64,000 nucleotides of DNA from Deltaproteobacteria bacterium. Lineage in GTDB: Bacteria > Desulfobacterota > Deferrisomatia > Deferrisomatales > BM512. The position numbers and the translations under genes were made by a program. The stretch lies in contig PKTT01000009.1 of assembly GCA_002869015.1 (NCBI GenBank), forward strand, positions 1 to 64,000, in the 5' to 3' direction. The notes beneath the pieces were generated by a model. The model worked only from the letters and a program-made list of their open reading frames with translations, did no database searches and had not been told where the DNA came from. Shown one piece after another: positions 9,121-17,422 of this stretch. The stretch's first letter is position 1. Every line of letters starts with the position of its first letter.

Positions 9121-9809
9121 AGAGTTTGATGTCGGTGTTTTTTTCACCGATCGTTATTTTTTTTATCGTTACTTCAGCCATTGGCGCAGAGCTTGAGGTG
9201 TTGGCTCCCGTTGAAGGGTACTCACCCGATTGCGAGACCATTTGGAGTGTGGTCCGCGCCGACGGCGAGCCCGGCTACACCGTCAACGGCAAGCCCGTAG
9301 AGTACAGCGGCTTTGAGGAGGATGGGGTCTACCACCAGCGGATAACCCTTGGTGGGGAGATCGTTGTATCTCGGGGGGAGCGTTCGGAGACTCTTAAGCT
9401 CAAACCATGCCTTGCCGGAGATGGGGCGAAGTTCCACAAGGTGGGCGAGGCACTTTGTAAAAGTTGCCATGAATTTGCCCCCAATGATTGTAAGGGGTGT
9501 CATCAGGACCACGGCCTGGGTAAGCATGAGAAGCAGGAGTTCTTTGACCTTTGCTCGGTTTGCCATAAAGGGGTTGGCCTTCCGGCGAATGAGGAGATGG
9601 CCGCCGTTTGCGGGCGCTGTCACAAGAAGCACTCTTTGAAAAAGCACCCGAAGCTGCGCCACGCCGTCACCTCCGCCAACGACCCCCTCCGGCCCGGCCA
9701 CATGATGGATTGCGCCTCCTGCCACAACCCCCATGACCCGATGAGCCCCGGCAACCTCAGTCGCCCTGAAAAGCGCGCTTGGTGCCGCACCTGCCATAAG
9801 ACTCCGTGA
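9117..9809 (+). CDS. Periplasmic hexahaem c-type cytochrome
   Basis: A 230-residue secreted protein. Residues 1-23 form a signal peptide. Residues 24-95 form a haem-free beta-rich domain, and the C-terminal part holds six CXXCH motifs: CKSCH, CKGCH, CSVCH, CGRCH, CASCH and CRTCH, with additional histidines for bis-His ligation. Such cytochromes carry electrons in the periplasm of anaerobic respirers. The TTG at 9117 overlaps the previous stop as TTGA and has GAGGTG five bases upstream; an ATG at 9129 is possible. The coupling suggests partnership with the FAD dehydrogenase, though that enzyme is cytoplasmic and a direct link is unproven. Confidence 0.87.
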   Translation: MKSLMSVFFSPIVIFFIVTSAIGAELEVLAPVEGYSPDCETIWSVVRADGEPGYTVNGKPVEYSGFEEDGVYHQRITLGGEIVVSRGERSETLKLKPCLAGDGAKFHKVGEALCKSCHEFAPNDCKGCHQDHGLGKHEKQEFFDLCSVCHKGVGLPANEEMAAVCGRCHKKHSLKKHPKLRHAVTSANDPLRPGHMMDCASCHNPHDPMSPGNLSRPEKRAWCRTCHKTP

Positions 9810-9874
9810 TGGCATAAAACCTTGAAATGTAATAAGATTGCTGTGTTTTAAAGCGATGACCGCGAGACGGGGCG

Positions 9875-10897
9875 ATGGTAAAGAATAAAGAAGATATAGA
9901 TAAGCACCTGGATGTCGGCGATGAAGAGAGCGAGCTTGAAGAGGATGAGGTCGTAGAGCCGGTCCCTGTTGATGGCGATGATGGTGATGATGACCCGGCT
10001 GAGGGGCTCGAATCCTTCTCCATTGAATCGGATTCAAACTCAATCATTTCAGCCGACCCCTTACAGCGCTACCTCGCAGAGGTCAGCCGCCACCCCCTCC
10101 TCAGCCGAGAGGAGGAGATTCTCTACGCAAAGAAGTACCGCGATGAGGGTGATGTAGACTCCGCATATACAATGGTCGTCTCCAACCTCAGATTGGTAGT
10201 GAAGATCGCCTACGAATTTCGGCGCAATATGACCAACCTCCTCGACCTGATACAGGAGGGGAACATCGGCCTTATGCGCGCGGTAGAGAAATTCGACCCC
10301 GAAAGGGGGGTGCGCCTCAGCTCATACGCGGCTTGGTGGATTCGCGCCTACATGATCCGCTATATCCTCAACAATTGGTCGCTGGTGAAGATTGGAACCA
10401 CGCAGAATCAGCGCCGCCTCTTCTTTAACCTGAAAAAGGAGAAGGAGGCCCTTGAGGCCGCCGGCTTTAAGCCTGAGCACAAGCTCATAGCCTCCCGCCT
10501 CGGGGTCAAAGAGCAGGAGGTCAAGGAGATGGAGATGCGCCTCGCGGGGCAGGATCTATCCCTTGATGTGCCCCTTGGGGAAGATAATGACGCTACGCGC
10601 ATTGATTTTCTCGAGGATGAGGAACCGACCTCGGCTGAAAATGTAGAAATGAAAGAAATACAGCAAGTTATACATGAAAAGCTAATGGCGTTTCGAGATA
10701 CCCTTGAGGAGCGGGAGGCGGAGATATTCGACCAGCGCCTCATCGCGGAGGACCCCGTGACCCTGCGTGAGTTGGGTGAAAGCTTCGGGGTCTCCAGGGA
10801 GCGCGTACGCCAGCTTGAAGGCGAGCTTAAAACGCGCCTTAAAGAATTCCTCACCCAGTTCCCGGAGCTGGAAGATGTCTTCCTCTCCCTTGACTGA
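9875..10897 (+). CDS. rpoH: RNA polymerase sigma factor RpoH (sigma-32 type)
   Basis: A 340-residue sigma-70-family factor. Region 1.2/2.1 starts near residue 61 (DPLQRYLAEV), region 2.3-2.4 is at about 125-170, and the RpoH box (TTQNQRRLFFNLKK) at about 175-188 identifies it as a heat-shock sigma. Region 4.2 with GVSRERVRQLE is at the C-terminus. Residues 1-58 form a very acidic extension that is not usual for RpoH. The gene overlaps xseA by 23 bases. RpoH normally directs chaperone and protease genes; the box also takes part in core binding and chaperone-linked turnover. Confidence 0.9.
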   Translation: MVKNKEDIDKHLDVGDEESELEEDEVVEPVPVDGDDGDDDPAEGLESFSIESDSNSIISADPLQRYLAEVSRHPLLSREEEILYAKKYRDEGDVDSAYTMVVSNLRLVVKIAYEFRRNMTNLLDLIQEGNIGLMRAVEKFDPERGVRLSSYAAWWIRAYMIRYILNNWSLVKIGTTQNQRRLFFNLKKEKEALEAAGFKPEHKLIASRLGVKEQEVKEMEMRLAGQDLSLDVPLGEDNDATRIDFLEDEEPTSAENVEMKEIQQVIHEKLMAFRDTLEEREAEIFDQRLIAEDPVTLRELGESFGVSRERVRQLEGELKTRLKEFLTQFPELEDVFLSLD

Positions 10898-12230
10898 TAC
10901 TAGCTGGACCCCCGCGCCCGGTGAGGTCTTAACCGTCTCGGACCTTGCCGCACGCGTTCGTGAGATGACGGAGCGCACCTTCACCGATATCTGGGTAGAG
11001 GGGGAGATATCCAGCCTGCGCGTTCCCGCCTCAGGGCACGCATATTTTACCCTTACAGATGATTCGGCGCAGTTAAGGTGCGTTTGTTTTCGTACGGCTA
11101 GGAGGCTTTTGGCCTTCTCTCCCGAGAATGGGGACGAGGTCCTAGCCCGTGGACGGCTTTCCCTCTACGAGCAGCGCGGAGACCTACAGCTTATCGTGGA
11201 TTTCATGGAGCCGCAGGGTGAGGGGGCCGCCCTCATCGCCTTTGAACTCCTAAAGAAGAAGCTCTCCGCCGAAGGGCTCTTTGATGAGGCGCGAAAGAGA
11301 GAGCTGCCGAAGATGGTGCGCAAAGTCGCGGTGGTAACATCGCCAACCGGGGCGGCGGTCAGGGACATCATCGAAGTCTTCGGCAGGCGGGCACCATGGG
11401 TGTCGATCACTGTGGTGCCTACTCGCGTACAGGGTGTGGAGGCGCCGGCAGAGATAGTAAAGGCAGTTAGAGACGCTCAGTTGATTGAGGGGGCGGAGCT
11501 TCTCATCGTAGGCAGGGGAGGTGGTTCCGGGGAGGACCTCTCTGCGTTCAACGATGAAAGTGTTGTACGGGCCCTAGCTGACTCCCGGCTGCCGGTAATT
11601 TCAGCAGTTGGGCATGAAATTGACTTCACCCTTACTGATTTTGTAGCGGACAAGCGTGCACCGACCCCCTCCGCAGCCGCAGAGATGGCAGTAAAGGAAG
11701 GTATCCATTTTAAGGCGCTCCTTGAGCGGGCAGAGCTCTCTCTCGCCAACTCGATGGTTGCGTTGATATCTGATTTAAGAAGGCGGCTTATAAGCCTGGA
11801 CCCCGCGCGCTATGAGCCCGGACGCAAACTTGAGATGGCGAGGATTCACGCGGACAGGCTCCTTGAACGAGGGTTATCCGCGCTTATGGAGAAAGTCTGG
11901 GAGGCCCGTTCAAGTTACCGGGAAGCGGCCAAGCGGCTGGGGCTCTCCAGCCCCGAGCTTAGAGTCTCACGCGCAGAGCGCCGCCTGGACTCGCTGGATT
12001 CGAGGTTGCTGCCCACCATAAACTCACTGATCGCGCAGCGGGGCAGGACGCTTATGGTTGCCGATGAGGGGCTTAAGAGCCTGGACCCCAAGGGGGTTCT
12101 TAAGAGAGGCTACTCCATACTCACCGACGACGAGGGCAAGATACTTCGTGACGCCAAAGGTGTGAAAGCCGGGGAGCAGCTTACCGCAACCCTCGCCAGG
12201 GGCTCTTTGAACCTCACCGTAAACAAATAA
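10875..12230 (+). CDS. xseA: Exodeoxyribonuclease VII large subunit
   Basis: A 451-residue XseA. It starts with the OB-fold nucleic-acid-binding domain (LTVSDLAARVRE to about residue 110), followed by the catalytic domain with VVTSPTGAAVRDI, VGRGGGSGEDL and SAVGHEIDFTL, then a coiled-coil region and the C-terminal KRGYSIL segment. The enzyme degrades single-stranded DNA to oligonucleotides with the small XseB subunit, which is not encoded in the window. The start is the ATG at 10875 inside the end of rpoH, after GGAG; upstream in-frame starts would extend into non-homologous sequence. Confidence 0.92.
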   Translation: MSSSPLTDTSWTPAPGEVLTVSDLAARVREMTERTFTDIWVEGEISSLRVPASGHAYFTLTDDSAQLRCVCFRTARRLLAFSPENGDEVLARGRLSLYEQRGDLQLIVDFMEPQGEGAALIAFELLKKKLSAEGLFDEARKRELPKMVRKVAVVTSPTGAAVRDIIEVFGRRAPWVSITVVPTRVQGVEAPAEIVKAVRDAQLIEGAELLIVGRGGGSGEDLSAFNDESVVRALADSRLPVISAVGHEIDFTLTDFVADKRAPTPSAAAEMAVKEGIHFKALLERAELSLANSMVALISDLRRRLISLDPARYEPGRKLEMARIHADRLLERGLSALMEKVWEARSSYREAAKRLGLSSPELRVSRAERRLDSLDSRLLPTINSLIAQRGRTLMVADEGLKSLDPKGVLKRGYSILTDDEGKILRDAKGVKAGEQLTATLARGSLNLTVNK

Positions 12231-12360
12231 CAGGAAAAATGTCTGCGGCATTTCCCGGCGGCTTAAATTAATCGGTTTTGCCCGTCATTGCAGTAGCTTG
12301 ACCGGGTATTCCCCCGCTGCTAGGATTTGGGAAATATACCCTTAAAGGACCGGATTTGAG

Positions 12361-13596
12361 ATGATACCCTTTCAAGAAGCTCTAGATAAAATACTCTCCG
12401 AAATAAAGCCCCTTCCCGGCGAGATGGTCGCGCTGCCGGACTCACTTGGCAGAGTCATCGCCGAGTCCATATGCGCGCCGAGAAATCTTCCCCCCACCGA
12501 TAACTCGGCGATGGACGGCTACGCCTTCAAACATGGTGGGCCGGGTGCAGAGGGCGGCACCCTCAAGATGATTGGCGATATAGCGGCGGGGTACAAGCCT
12601 TCACGGGCACTCAGCCCCGGAGAGACCTTCAAGATAATGACCGGCGCGCCGATGCCCGAGGGGGCGGATACCGTGGTTCCGGTGGAGGATACATCCATTG
12701 AGGACGATATCGTCACCATCAAAAACACTCCCTCTCAGGGGGCTAACGTAAGGAAAGAGGGTGAGGACGTATTGAAGGGTGACGAGGTTATCCCAGCCGG
12801 TACGCGGGTAAGGCCCGCCGAGGTGGGGATGATAGCCTCGATGGGGCGCACCTTCATAAGGGTAAGGCAGCGCCCACGCGTTGCCATCCTCTCCACCGGT
12901 GATGAGATCGTGGAGGTGGACGCCCACGACCCTGGCGACAAGATTATTAACTCAAACTCCCATGGCCTTGCGGCGCAGGTGGCGGATGCGGGGGCTATCC
13001 CCGTTAGGATAGGAATTGGAAGGGATGACCCCGAGGGGCTCATGGAGGTGCTCTCAGAGGCGCTTTTGTGCGATGTTGTCATAACGACGGGCGGCGTCTC
13101 TATGGGAGATTATGACTTCGTGCGCGATGTGCTCGCCCAGTGGGGGATGGAGCCCCGTTTCTGGAAGGTGGCGATAAAGCCGGGCAAGCCTGTCCTCTTC
13201 GGGATGAAGGGCAGCGTTCCGGTATTCGGCCTCCCCGGCAACCCGGTCTCCGCGCTGGTATCCTTCGAGCAGTTCGTCCGCCCCGCGCTTAGAAAACTTA
13301 TGGGGGCAAAGCGCCTCTTTCGCCCTGTCTTCAAAGCGCTCCTCACCGAGGAGGCGGGTGCCCTTGAAACACGCGGAGGCCGCACAGAGTTCATCAGGTG
13401 CATCGTCAAGCGCCACGAGGGCACCTTCAAGGTGACTTTCCTTGGCCGGAGGGGCTCCGGGATGCTCTCCACCCTCGTTGAAGCCAACGCCTTGTTGATA
13501 TTGCCCACGGACCGCTCTAAGGTCGTGCCGGGCGAGCTGGTCGATGTGCAGATTTTCGATTACGACTTCTTTGAGGGGAGCGAGCCGGGGTGGTAA
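12361..13596 (+). CDS. moeA: Molybdopterin molybdenumtransferase MoeA
   Basis: A 411-residue MoeA, which inserts molybdate into adenylylated molybdopterin. The N-terminal domain has NSAMDGYA (near 50) and MTGAPMPEGADTVVP. The central MoaB/Mog-like domain has STGDEIVE, NSNSHGL and TTGGVSMGDYDFV, and FGLPGNPVSALVSFEQF precedes the C-terminal beta domain. The gene starts 130 bases after xseA; that gap shows no clear hairpin or promoter. The stop overlaps mobB, so moeA, mobB and the following gene form one unit. Confidence 0.95.
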   Translation: MIPFQEALDKILSEIKPLPGEMVALPDSLGRVIAESICAPRNLPPTDNSAMDGYAFKHGGPGAEGGTLKMIGDIAAGYKPSRALSPGETFKIMTGAPMPEGADTVVPVEDTSIEDDIVTIKNTPSQGANVRKEGEDVLKGDEVIPAGTRVRPAEVGMIASMGRTFIRVRQRPRVAILSTGDEIVEVDAHDPGDKIINSNSHGLAAQVADAGAIPVRIGIGRDDPEGLMEVLSEALLCDVVITTGGVSMGDYDFVRDVLAQWGMEPRFWKVAIKPGKPVLFGMKGSVPVFGLPGNPVSALVSFEQFVRPALRKLMGAKRLFRPVFKALLTEEAGALETRGGRTEFIRCIVKRHEGTFKVTFLGRRGSGMLSTLVEANALLILPTDRSKVVPGELVDVQIFDYDFFEGSEPGW

Positions 13597-14096
13597 CGAC
13601 GCGCCCGCCCATCCTCCTTCTGGCGGGGTACTCCTCTTCCGGGAAGACGACCCTGCTGGAGCAGATACTTTCTGGCCTCACAGCGCGCGGCTACCGCGTG
13701 GCGACGGTAAAGCACACCTCAAAAGCGGTGAGGATGGATGAGGAGGGGAAAGACTCTTGGCGTCACCGCGAGGCGGGCGCAGTAGCGACCTTTCTCGTCG
13801 CGGCAAATGGCGTGGCAGCGTATATGGAGAAGGATGAAAAGACCGGCCCGGATACCCTTTCCCCTCTCTGCCCGGAGGGCACTGACCTGCTGCTCGTCGA
13901 GGGCTTTAAAGGGATAAGCGGACATCCGAGGATAGAGGTGTTCGGTGAGGGCGCGGAGGTAACCGCCCCGGGGCCGGAGACAATCCTCAGGGTCACCGCG
14001 CATGATGACCTCGCCGACCATGGCAATGGCATTTACTCTCGCGACGAGGTTGACGGGGTGGTTGAAGCGATAGCCGAAAAGCTTCTCGGAGGGTGA
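13590..14096 (+). CDS. mobB: Molybdopterin-guanine dinucleotide biosynthesis protein MobB
   Basis: A 168-residue GTPase-like adaptor protein for guanylation of the molybdenum cofactor. The P-loop GYSSSGKTT is at residues 13-21 and the VKHTSK motif follows about 25 residues later. DLLLVEGFKG is the Walker B-like strand that typifies MobB. The GTG start overlaps the last codons of moeA, which supports coupled translation. MobA is not in the window. Confidence 0.92.
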   Translation: MVTTRPPILLLAGYSSSGKTTLLEQILSGLTARGYRVATVKHTSKAVRMDEEGKDSWRHREAGAVATFLVAANGVAAYMEKDEKTGPDTLSPLCPEGTDLLLVEGFKGISGHPRIEVFGEGAEVTAPGPETILRVTAHDDLADHGNGIYSRDEVDGVVEAIAEKLLGG

Positions 14097-14097
14097 G

Positions 14098-14883
14098 ATG
14101 GATAGCCTCCTAAGGGTCACATCGCTAGAAGAGTTGGAGGGCGCGGTGCTTGAGGGCTACTCCGGGGTGCTCTTTGGCGTGGAGTTTTGCCCCCATCTGC
14201 TCCCGCATCCCGATGACGTAGCCATTGCCCGTAAAAAGCTCCGCTCACTTGATATGACCCTCACCCTCGTAACCCCACTTGTCAGAGAGGCGCACTTCGA
14301 CTTCGTCTGTGAGTGGCTGCGCCGCTCCATCGCCGAGGGAGAGGAGTGGGTGGCTAACGATTGGGGGCTTATGAAGAGGATGCGAGAAGAGGGGCTGAGA
14401 AATCCCGTAACAGCGGGGCGCCTCCTCTCCAGACAGCGCCGTGGCCCCAGAGTGCTCGACATGATAGAGGCGGCCGATATCAATCAAAAGCGCGCGCTAA
14501 GGGCCAATATCTGGGGAGATCCCGCTATCTTGGAGCTTGGCGCGAGGCTTGGCATGCGCGGCGTGGAGGTTGACGCGACCCTGCAGGGGGTCGAACCCTT
14601 TACCATGCCAAAGGATTTCATCCTTACCGTATGCGGCCCCTACATTCCTGTTACCCTGGCTATCGCGTGCCCATGGAACATTGAGGGCGCCACTAACCCT
14701 AAGCGCTGCCATCGCCCATGCCGCCGCCATTCACCGGTTATCATGGAAAATCAGGAGAACCCCTCAAGGATATATGCAGGCTCCAACGCCCAGTTCATAA
14801 AGGTTGAAGCCGCATACGTTTACCGCCTCGCCGAGGCGCTTGGCGCGGGGTGGATCGCCTGGTCGGAGTCGATGCCGCTATAG
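14098..14883 (+). CDS. U32-family (UbiV-like) putative [4Fe-4S] protein
   Basis: A 261-residue protein with an alternating strand/helix pattern as in the U32 peptidase-like TIM barrel. Cysteines at 31, 191, 204 and 208 give C...C-X12-C-X3-C; from memory this matches the spacing of the four [4Fe-4S] ligands of E. coli UbiV (39, 180, 193, 197). The N-terminus (GVLFGVEFCPHL) also aligns with UbiV's first ligand region. UbiV and UbiU hydroxylate the ubiquinone precursor without oxygen; related U32 proteins modify RNA. The start is one base after the mobB stop. No UbiU-like partner is visible here, so the substrate is open. Confidence 0.65.
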   Translation: MDSLLRVTSLEELEGAVLEGYSGVLFGVEFCPHLLPHPDDVAIARKKLRSLDMTLTLVTPLVREAHFDFVCEWLRRSIAEGEEWVANDWGLMKRMREEGLRNPVTAGRLLSRQRRGPRVLDMIEAADINQKRALRANIWGDPAILELGARLGMRGVEVDATLQGVEPFTMPKDFILTVCGPYIPVTLAIACPWNIEGATNPKRCHRPCRRHSPVIMENQENPSRIYAGSNAQFIKVEAAYVYRLAEALGAGWIAWSESMPL

Positions 14884-14924
14884 CGCCACGAAAGCCGGTT
14901 TTAATCCAGAATAATTCAGCGCGA

Positions 14925-15731
14925 TCACTCTTCTCCGTAGAAGGTGTAATCGAACTGGGCGAAGAGGTTTAGCCTGGAGATCGTCCAGTGGTTTGGAAAG
15001 TATGGCATCTGCGCGCGGCGCACAGTAGCCAGCGCCTCATTGTCGAGAATCCTCGAGCCGGAGGACTCGGCGATGGTAGCGTCGGCGTGCCCCGAGGGTG
15101 TAAGGGATATTCTTAGCGTTACCGAGCCGGGCCGTTCGGCGGCAAGGAGCGCCTCGCGCCAGTTCCAGCTCCTGTCTATGGCGGAGCGGACCGCCTCAAG
15201 GAAGCCTCTGTAGCGAAGGTCTCTGTCCCTGATGTCAATGGTAACCTCGCCGGGAGATTTGGTGGGGTCGGGATTCTCCGGCGTTATCCGCGAGAGGTCT
15301 TCAGGGGATACCGAGAGGTCAAGAGGCTCCTCCTCGGCGATTTCGGGTGACGCTTCGGCACCTTGCGAGTCCTCGGCCTGTATTTTAACCTCTTCCTCAG
15401 CTTGTGCCTCCGCTATGTTTGGAGCTGCGGCGGGTTTAGAAGTTTTCTTGGTTTCAGTCACGGGAGGGGGAGGCTCAGCTACAGTAGGCGCTCTCGGCTC
15501 TTTGGGTTTTTCCTGCGCAGGCAGGGCTTTCACAGCTTTTTTTTGCGCGGCGGTAGAAGCGGTGGGCGGCGCCTCGATCTCAGGCTCAACCAACGCTATA
15601 GAGACCAACTGCTCCGGGGGGCGCTCGGCGGGCACGAAGATGCCCAGATCAAGGGCGGCCAGCGCACCGTGGAGGAGGAGGGAGACAGCTATCGCCAAAA
15701 GGGGTGGGATAATATCCCGGCGTACTTCCAT
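14925..15731 (-). CDS. TonB-family energy transducer
   Basis: A 268-residue protein with one N-terminal membrane helix (residues 8-31) that contains S17-LLL-H21, the Ser-X3-His motif that in TonB contacts ExbB/ExbD. A long Pro/Ala/Lys/Glu-rich periplasmic spacer (about 45-160) follows, and a C-terminal TonB-like domain (about 175-268) with VTLRISLTPSGHADATI and ILDNEALATVRRA. It would transmit the proton-motive force to outer-membrane receptors. ExbB, ExbD and receptors are not in the window. The chosen ATG begins just before the helix; longer forms would run into the divergent aminotransferase gene. Confidence 0.83.
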   Translation of the reverse strand: MEVRRDIIPPLLAIAVSLLLHGALAALDLGIFVPAERPPEQLVSIALVEPEIEAPPTASTAAQKKAVKALPAQEKPKEPRAPTVAEPPPPVTETKKTSKPAAAPNIAEAQAEEEVKIQAEDSQGAEASPEIAEEEPLDLSVSPEDLSRITPENPDPTKSPGEVTIDIRDRDLRYRGFLEAVRSAIDRSWNWREALLAAERPGSVTLRISLTPSGHADATIAESSGSRILDNEALATVRRAQMPYFPNHWTISRLNLFAQFDYTFYGEE

Positions 15732-15821
15732 GAGCTGAGAATCGTTCTCCTTTCCTTGCCGCGGGTGTATCTGAGTTGTTAAGATTGTACCATTATACGG
15801 AGTCTTCATTCGGGAGGAAAC

Positions 15822-17003
15822 ATGGTTCGCGACAACGTCTCCAAGCGGACTAGAAATATGCCCAGCTTCATAGCCATGGACGTCCTTGAAACGGCCAAGG
15901 AGCTTGAGCGAGAGGGCAGGCACATAATACATCTGGAGGTGGGCGAACCCGACTTCGACACACCTCCGGCGGTGCATGAAGCGGCGCTAAAGGCGATGGC
16001 CGCGAGCGAGACGCACTATACACACTCGCTCGGCATCCACGAGCTGCGCAGCGCGATATCAGTTCACTACCAAAAGAAGTATGGTGTGGATGTTGACCCG
16101 GCGCGGGTAATCATAACCTCAGGCTGCTCGCCTGGGCTTTATATGACCTTTGCGGCGCTCCTTGACCCCGGTGACGAGGTTATCCTGACCAACCCTCACT
16201 ACGCCTCCTATCCTCCGATGATAGAGTTCTCGGGGGGGGCGCCGGTTTATGTGCCGGTGCGCGAAGAGGAGTGCTTTCAGTATGTTCCCGAGGAGGTGCG
16301 CCCCTTTATCTCCCCGCGCACCAAGGCGCTCCTCATAAACTCCCCGGCCAACCCGACGGGGACGGTGATAAGCCCCGACAGGCTGGAAGAGGTGGCCCGC
16401 ATAGCGGAGGAGGCGGGGAGCTTCGTCGTAAGCGACGAGATATATCACGGCCTGGTCTACGCCGGGGAGAGTGAACACTCCATCCTCGAATTTACAGATA
16501 AGGCTTTCGCTATCAACGGCTTTTCAAAGCTCTACGCGATGACAGGGTGGCGGCTTGGCTATGTAATCGCCCCTGAGGAGTTCGTGCGTCCAATTCAAAA
16601 GATGGCGCAGAACTTCTATATTTGCGCCAACTCCTTCGTTCAGCATGCCGGGATTGCGGCGCTAACCTCTACGGAGGCAGAGGTGAAGGAGATGGTGGCG
16701 ACCTATGCGGCGCGGCGCTCCTATATGGTGGATCGCCTGGAAAAAATGGGCTTTAAATTTAAATGCCACCCAACGGGGGCTTTCTATGTTTTTGTAAACA
16801 TGAGCCACCTGAACCCCGACTGTTACGAGCTGGCCTTCGACATATTGCGGGAGGCCGGCGTCGGCTGCACGCCGGGGATTGATTTCGGCAGCGGCGGCGA
16901 GGGGTATATCCGCTTCACCTACGCCAACTCCCTTGAGAACATCAAGGAGGGGATGGACAGGCTTGAGCGTTATGTAATGAAATTGACGGAGAAGAATAGA
17001 TGA
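15822..17003 (+). CDS. Pyridoxal-phosphate aminotransferase, class I/II (AspC-like)
   Basis: A 393-residue fold-type I aminotransferase. The N-terminus has HLEVGEPDFDTPP (substrate carboxylate region). NPANPTGTV and SDEIYHGLVY contain PLP-binding residues. The Schiff-base lysine is K236 in NGFSKLYAMTGWRLGY, and RFTYANS near the C-terminus contains the substrate-binding arginine. Aspartate, aromatic and alanine aminotransferases all share this pattern, so the substrate is not assigned. GGGAGGAAAC directly precedes the ATG. The stop overlaps the DUF1178 start (ATGA). Confidence 0.9.
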   Translation: MVRDNVSKRTRNMPSFIAMDVLETAKELEREGRHIIHLEVGEPDFDTPPAVHEAALKAMAASETHYTHSLGIHELRSAISVHYQKKYGVDVDPARVIITSGCSPGLYMTFAALLDPGDEVILTNPHYASYPPMIEFSGGAPVYVPVREEECFQYVPEEVRPFISPRTKALLINSPANPTGTVISPDRLEEVARIAEEAGSFVVSDEIYHGLVYAGESEHSILEFTDKAFAINGFSKLYAMTGWRLGYVIAPEEFVRPIQKMAQNFYICANSFVQHAGIAALTSTEAEVKEMVATYAARRSYMVDRLEKMGFKFKCHPTGAFYVFVNMSHLNPDCYELAFDILREAGVGCTPGIDFGSGGEGYIRFTYANSLENIKEGMDRLERYVMKLTEKNR

Positions 17004-17422
17004 TTACCTATGATCTCTCGTGTAAAGAGGGTCACCGCTTTGAGGGGTGGTTCCAGAACCGCGAGGATTTTGATAGACAGCTTGGCGAGGGGCTTATCCA
17101 CTGCCCGCTTTGCGATTCGACGGAGATAAAAAAGCTCCTCTCCGCAGTCGCGGTGCATACGGATAAGGGGTCTCAGCCAGCTGCGCCCGCCCGTGGGGCG
17201 GATTCCAGGAAGGTGGAGTCATACTTTCGCGCGCTGGGAGATTTCGTCGAGAAAAATTTTGAGGACGTAGGCGAGCGCTTTGCCGAGGAGGCGCGAAAAA
17301 TTCATTCCGGTCAGAGCGAGGCCCGCTCAATAAGGGGCGAGACAACCCCCGATGAGGAGGAGGCGCTGACGGAGGAGGGGATCGGTTTCTTAAAAATGGC
17401 CCTCCCCAAATATGATGGTTGA
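17000..17422 (+). CDS. DUF1178 family protein
   Basis: A 140-residue protein of the DUF1178 family. The N-terminus MITYDLSCKEGHRFEGWF is diagnostic. It is followed by HCPLCDSTEIKKLLS, so C8, H12 and the CPLC pair could bind zinc in a rubredoxin-like knuckle. The rest is a charged helical region. Function is unknown. It overlaps both neighbours (4 bases with the aminotransferase and 11 with the SPASM gene), so it is translated within this operon. Confidence 0.88.
   Translation: MITYDLSCKEGHRFEGWFQNREDFDRQLGEGLIHCPLCDSTEIKKLLSAVAVHTDKGSQPAAPARGADSRKVESYFRALGDFVEKNFEDVGERFAEEARKIHSGQSEARSIRGETTPDEEEALTEEGIGFLKMALPKYDG

Noticed and set aside
8203-9147. 314-codon leftward frame opposite the FAD dehydrogenase
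   Set aside because: It is a shadow in GC-rich coding DNA: the sense strand has clear FAD motifs, and the antisense product is His/Pro/Arg-rich without any recognisable domain.
9810-9874. Heat-shock type promoter (CTTGAAA) before rpoH
   Set aside because: A -35-like CTTGAAA is present, but no CCCCAT-like -10 element lies at a suitable distance.
12231-12360. Molybdenum-responsive riboswitch or a terminator before moeA
   Set aside because: No stable GC hairpin with a T run and no recognisable Moco RNA elements could be identified in the 130-base gap.
14098-14883. Assignment of the U32-like gene as ubiV itself
   Set aside because: The cysteine spacing agrees, but there is no UbiU or UbiT partner and overall similarity is only moderate, so only family-level naming is justified.
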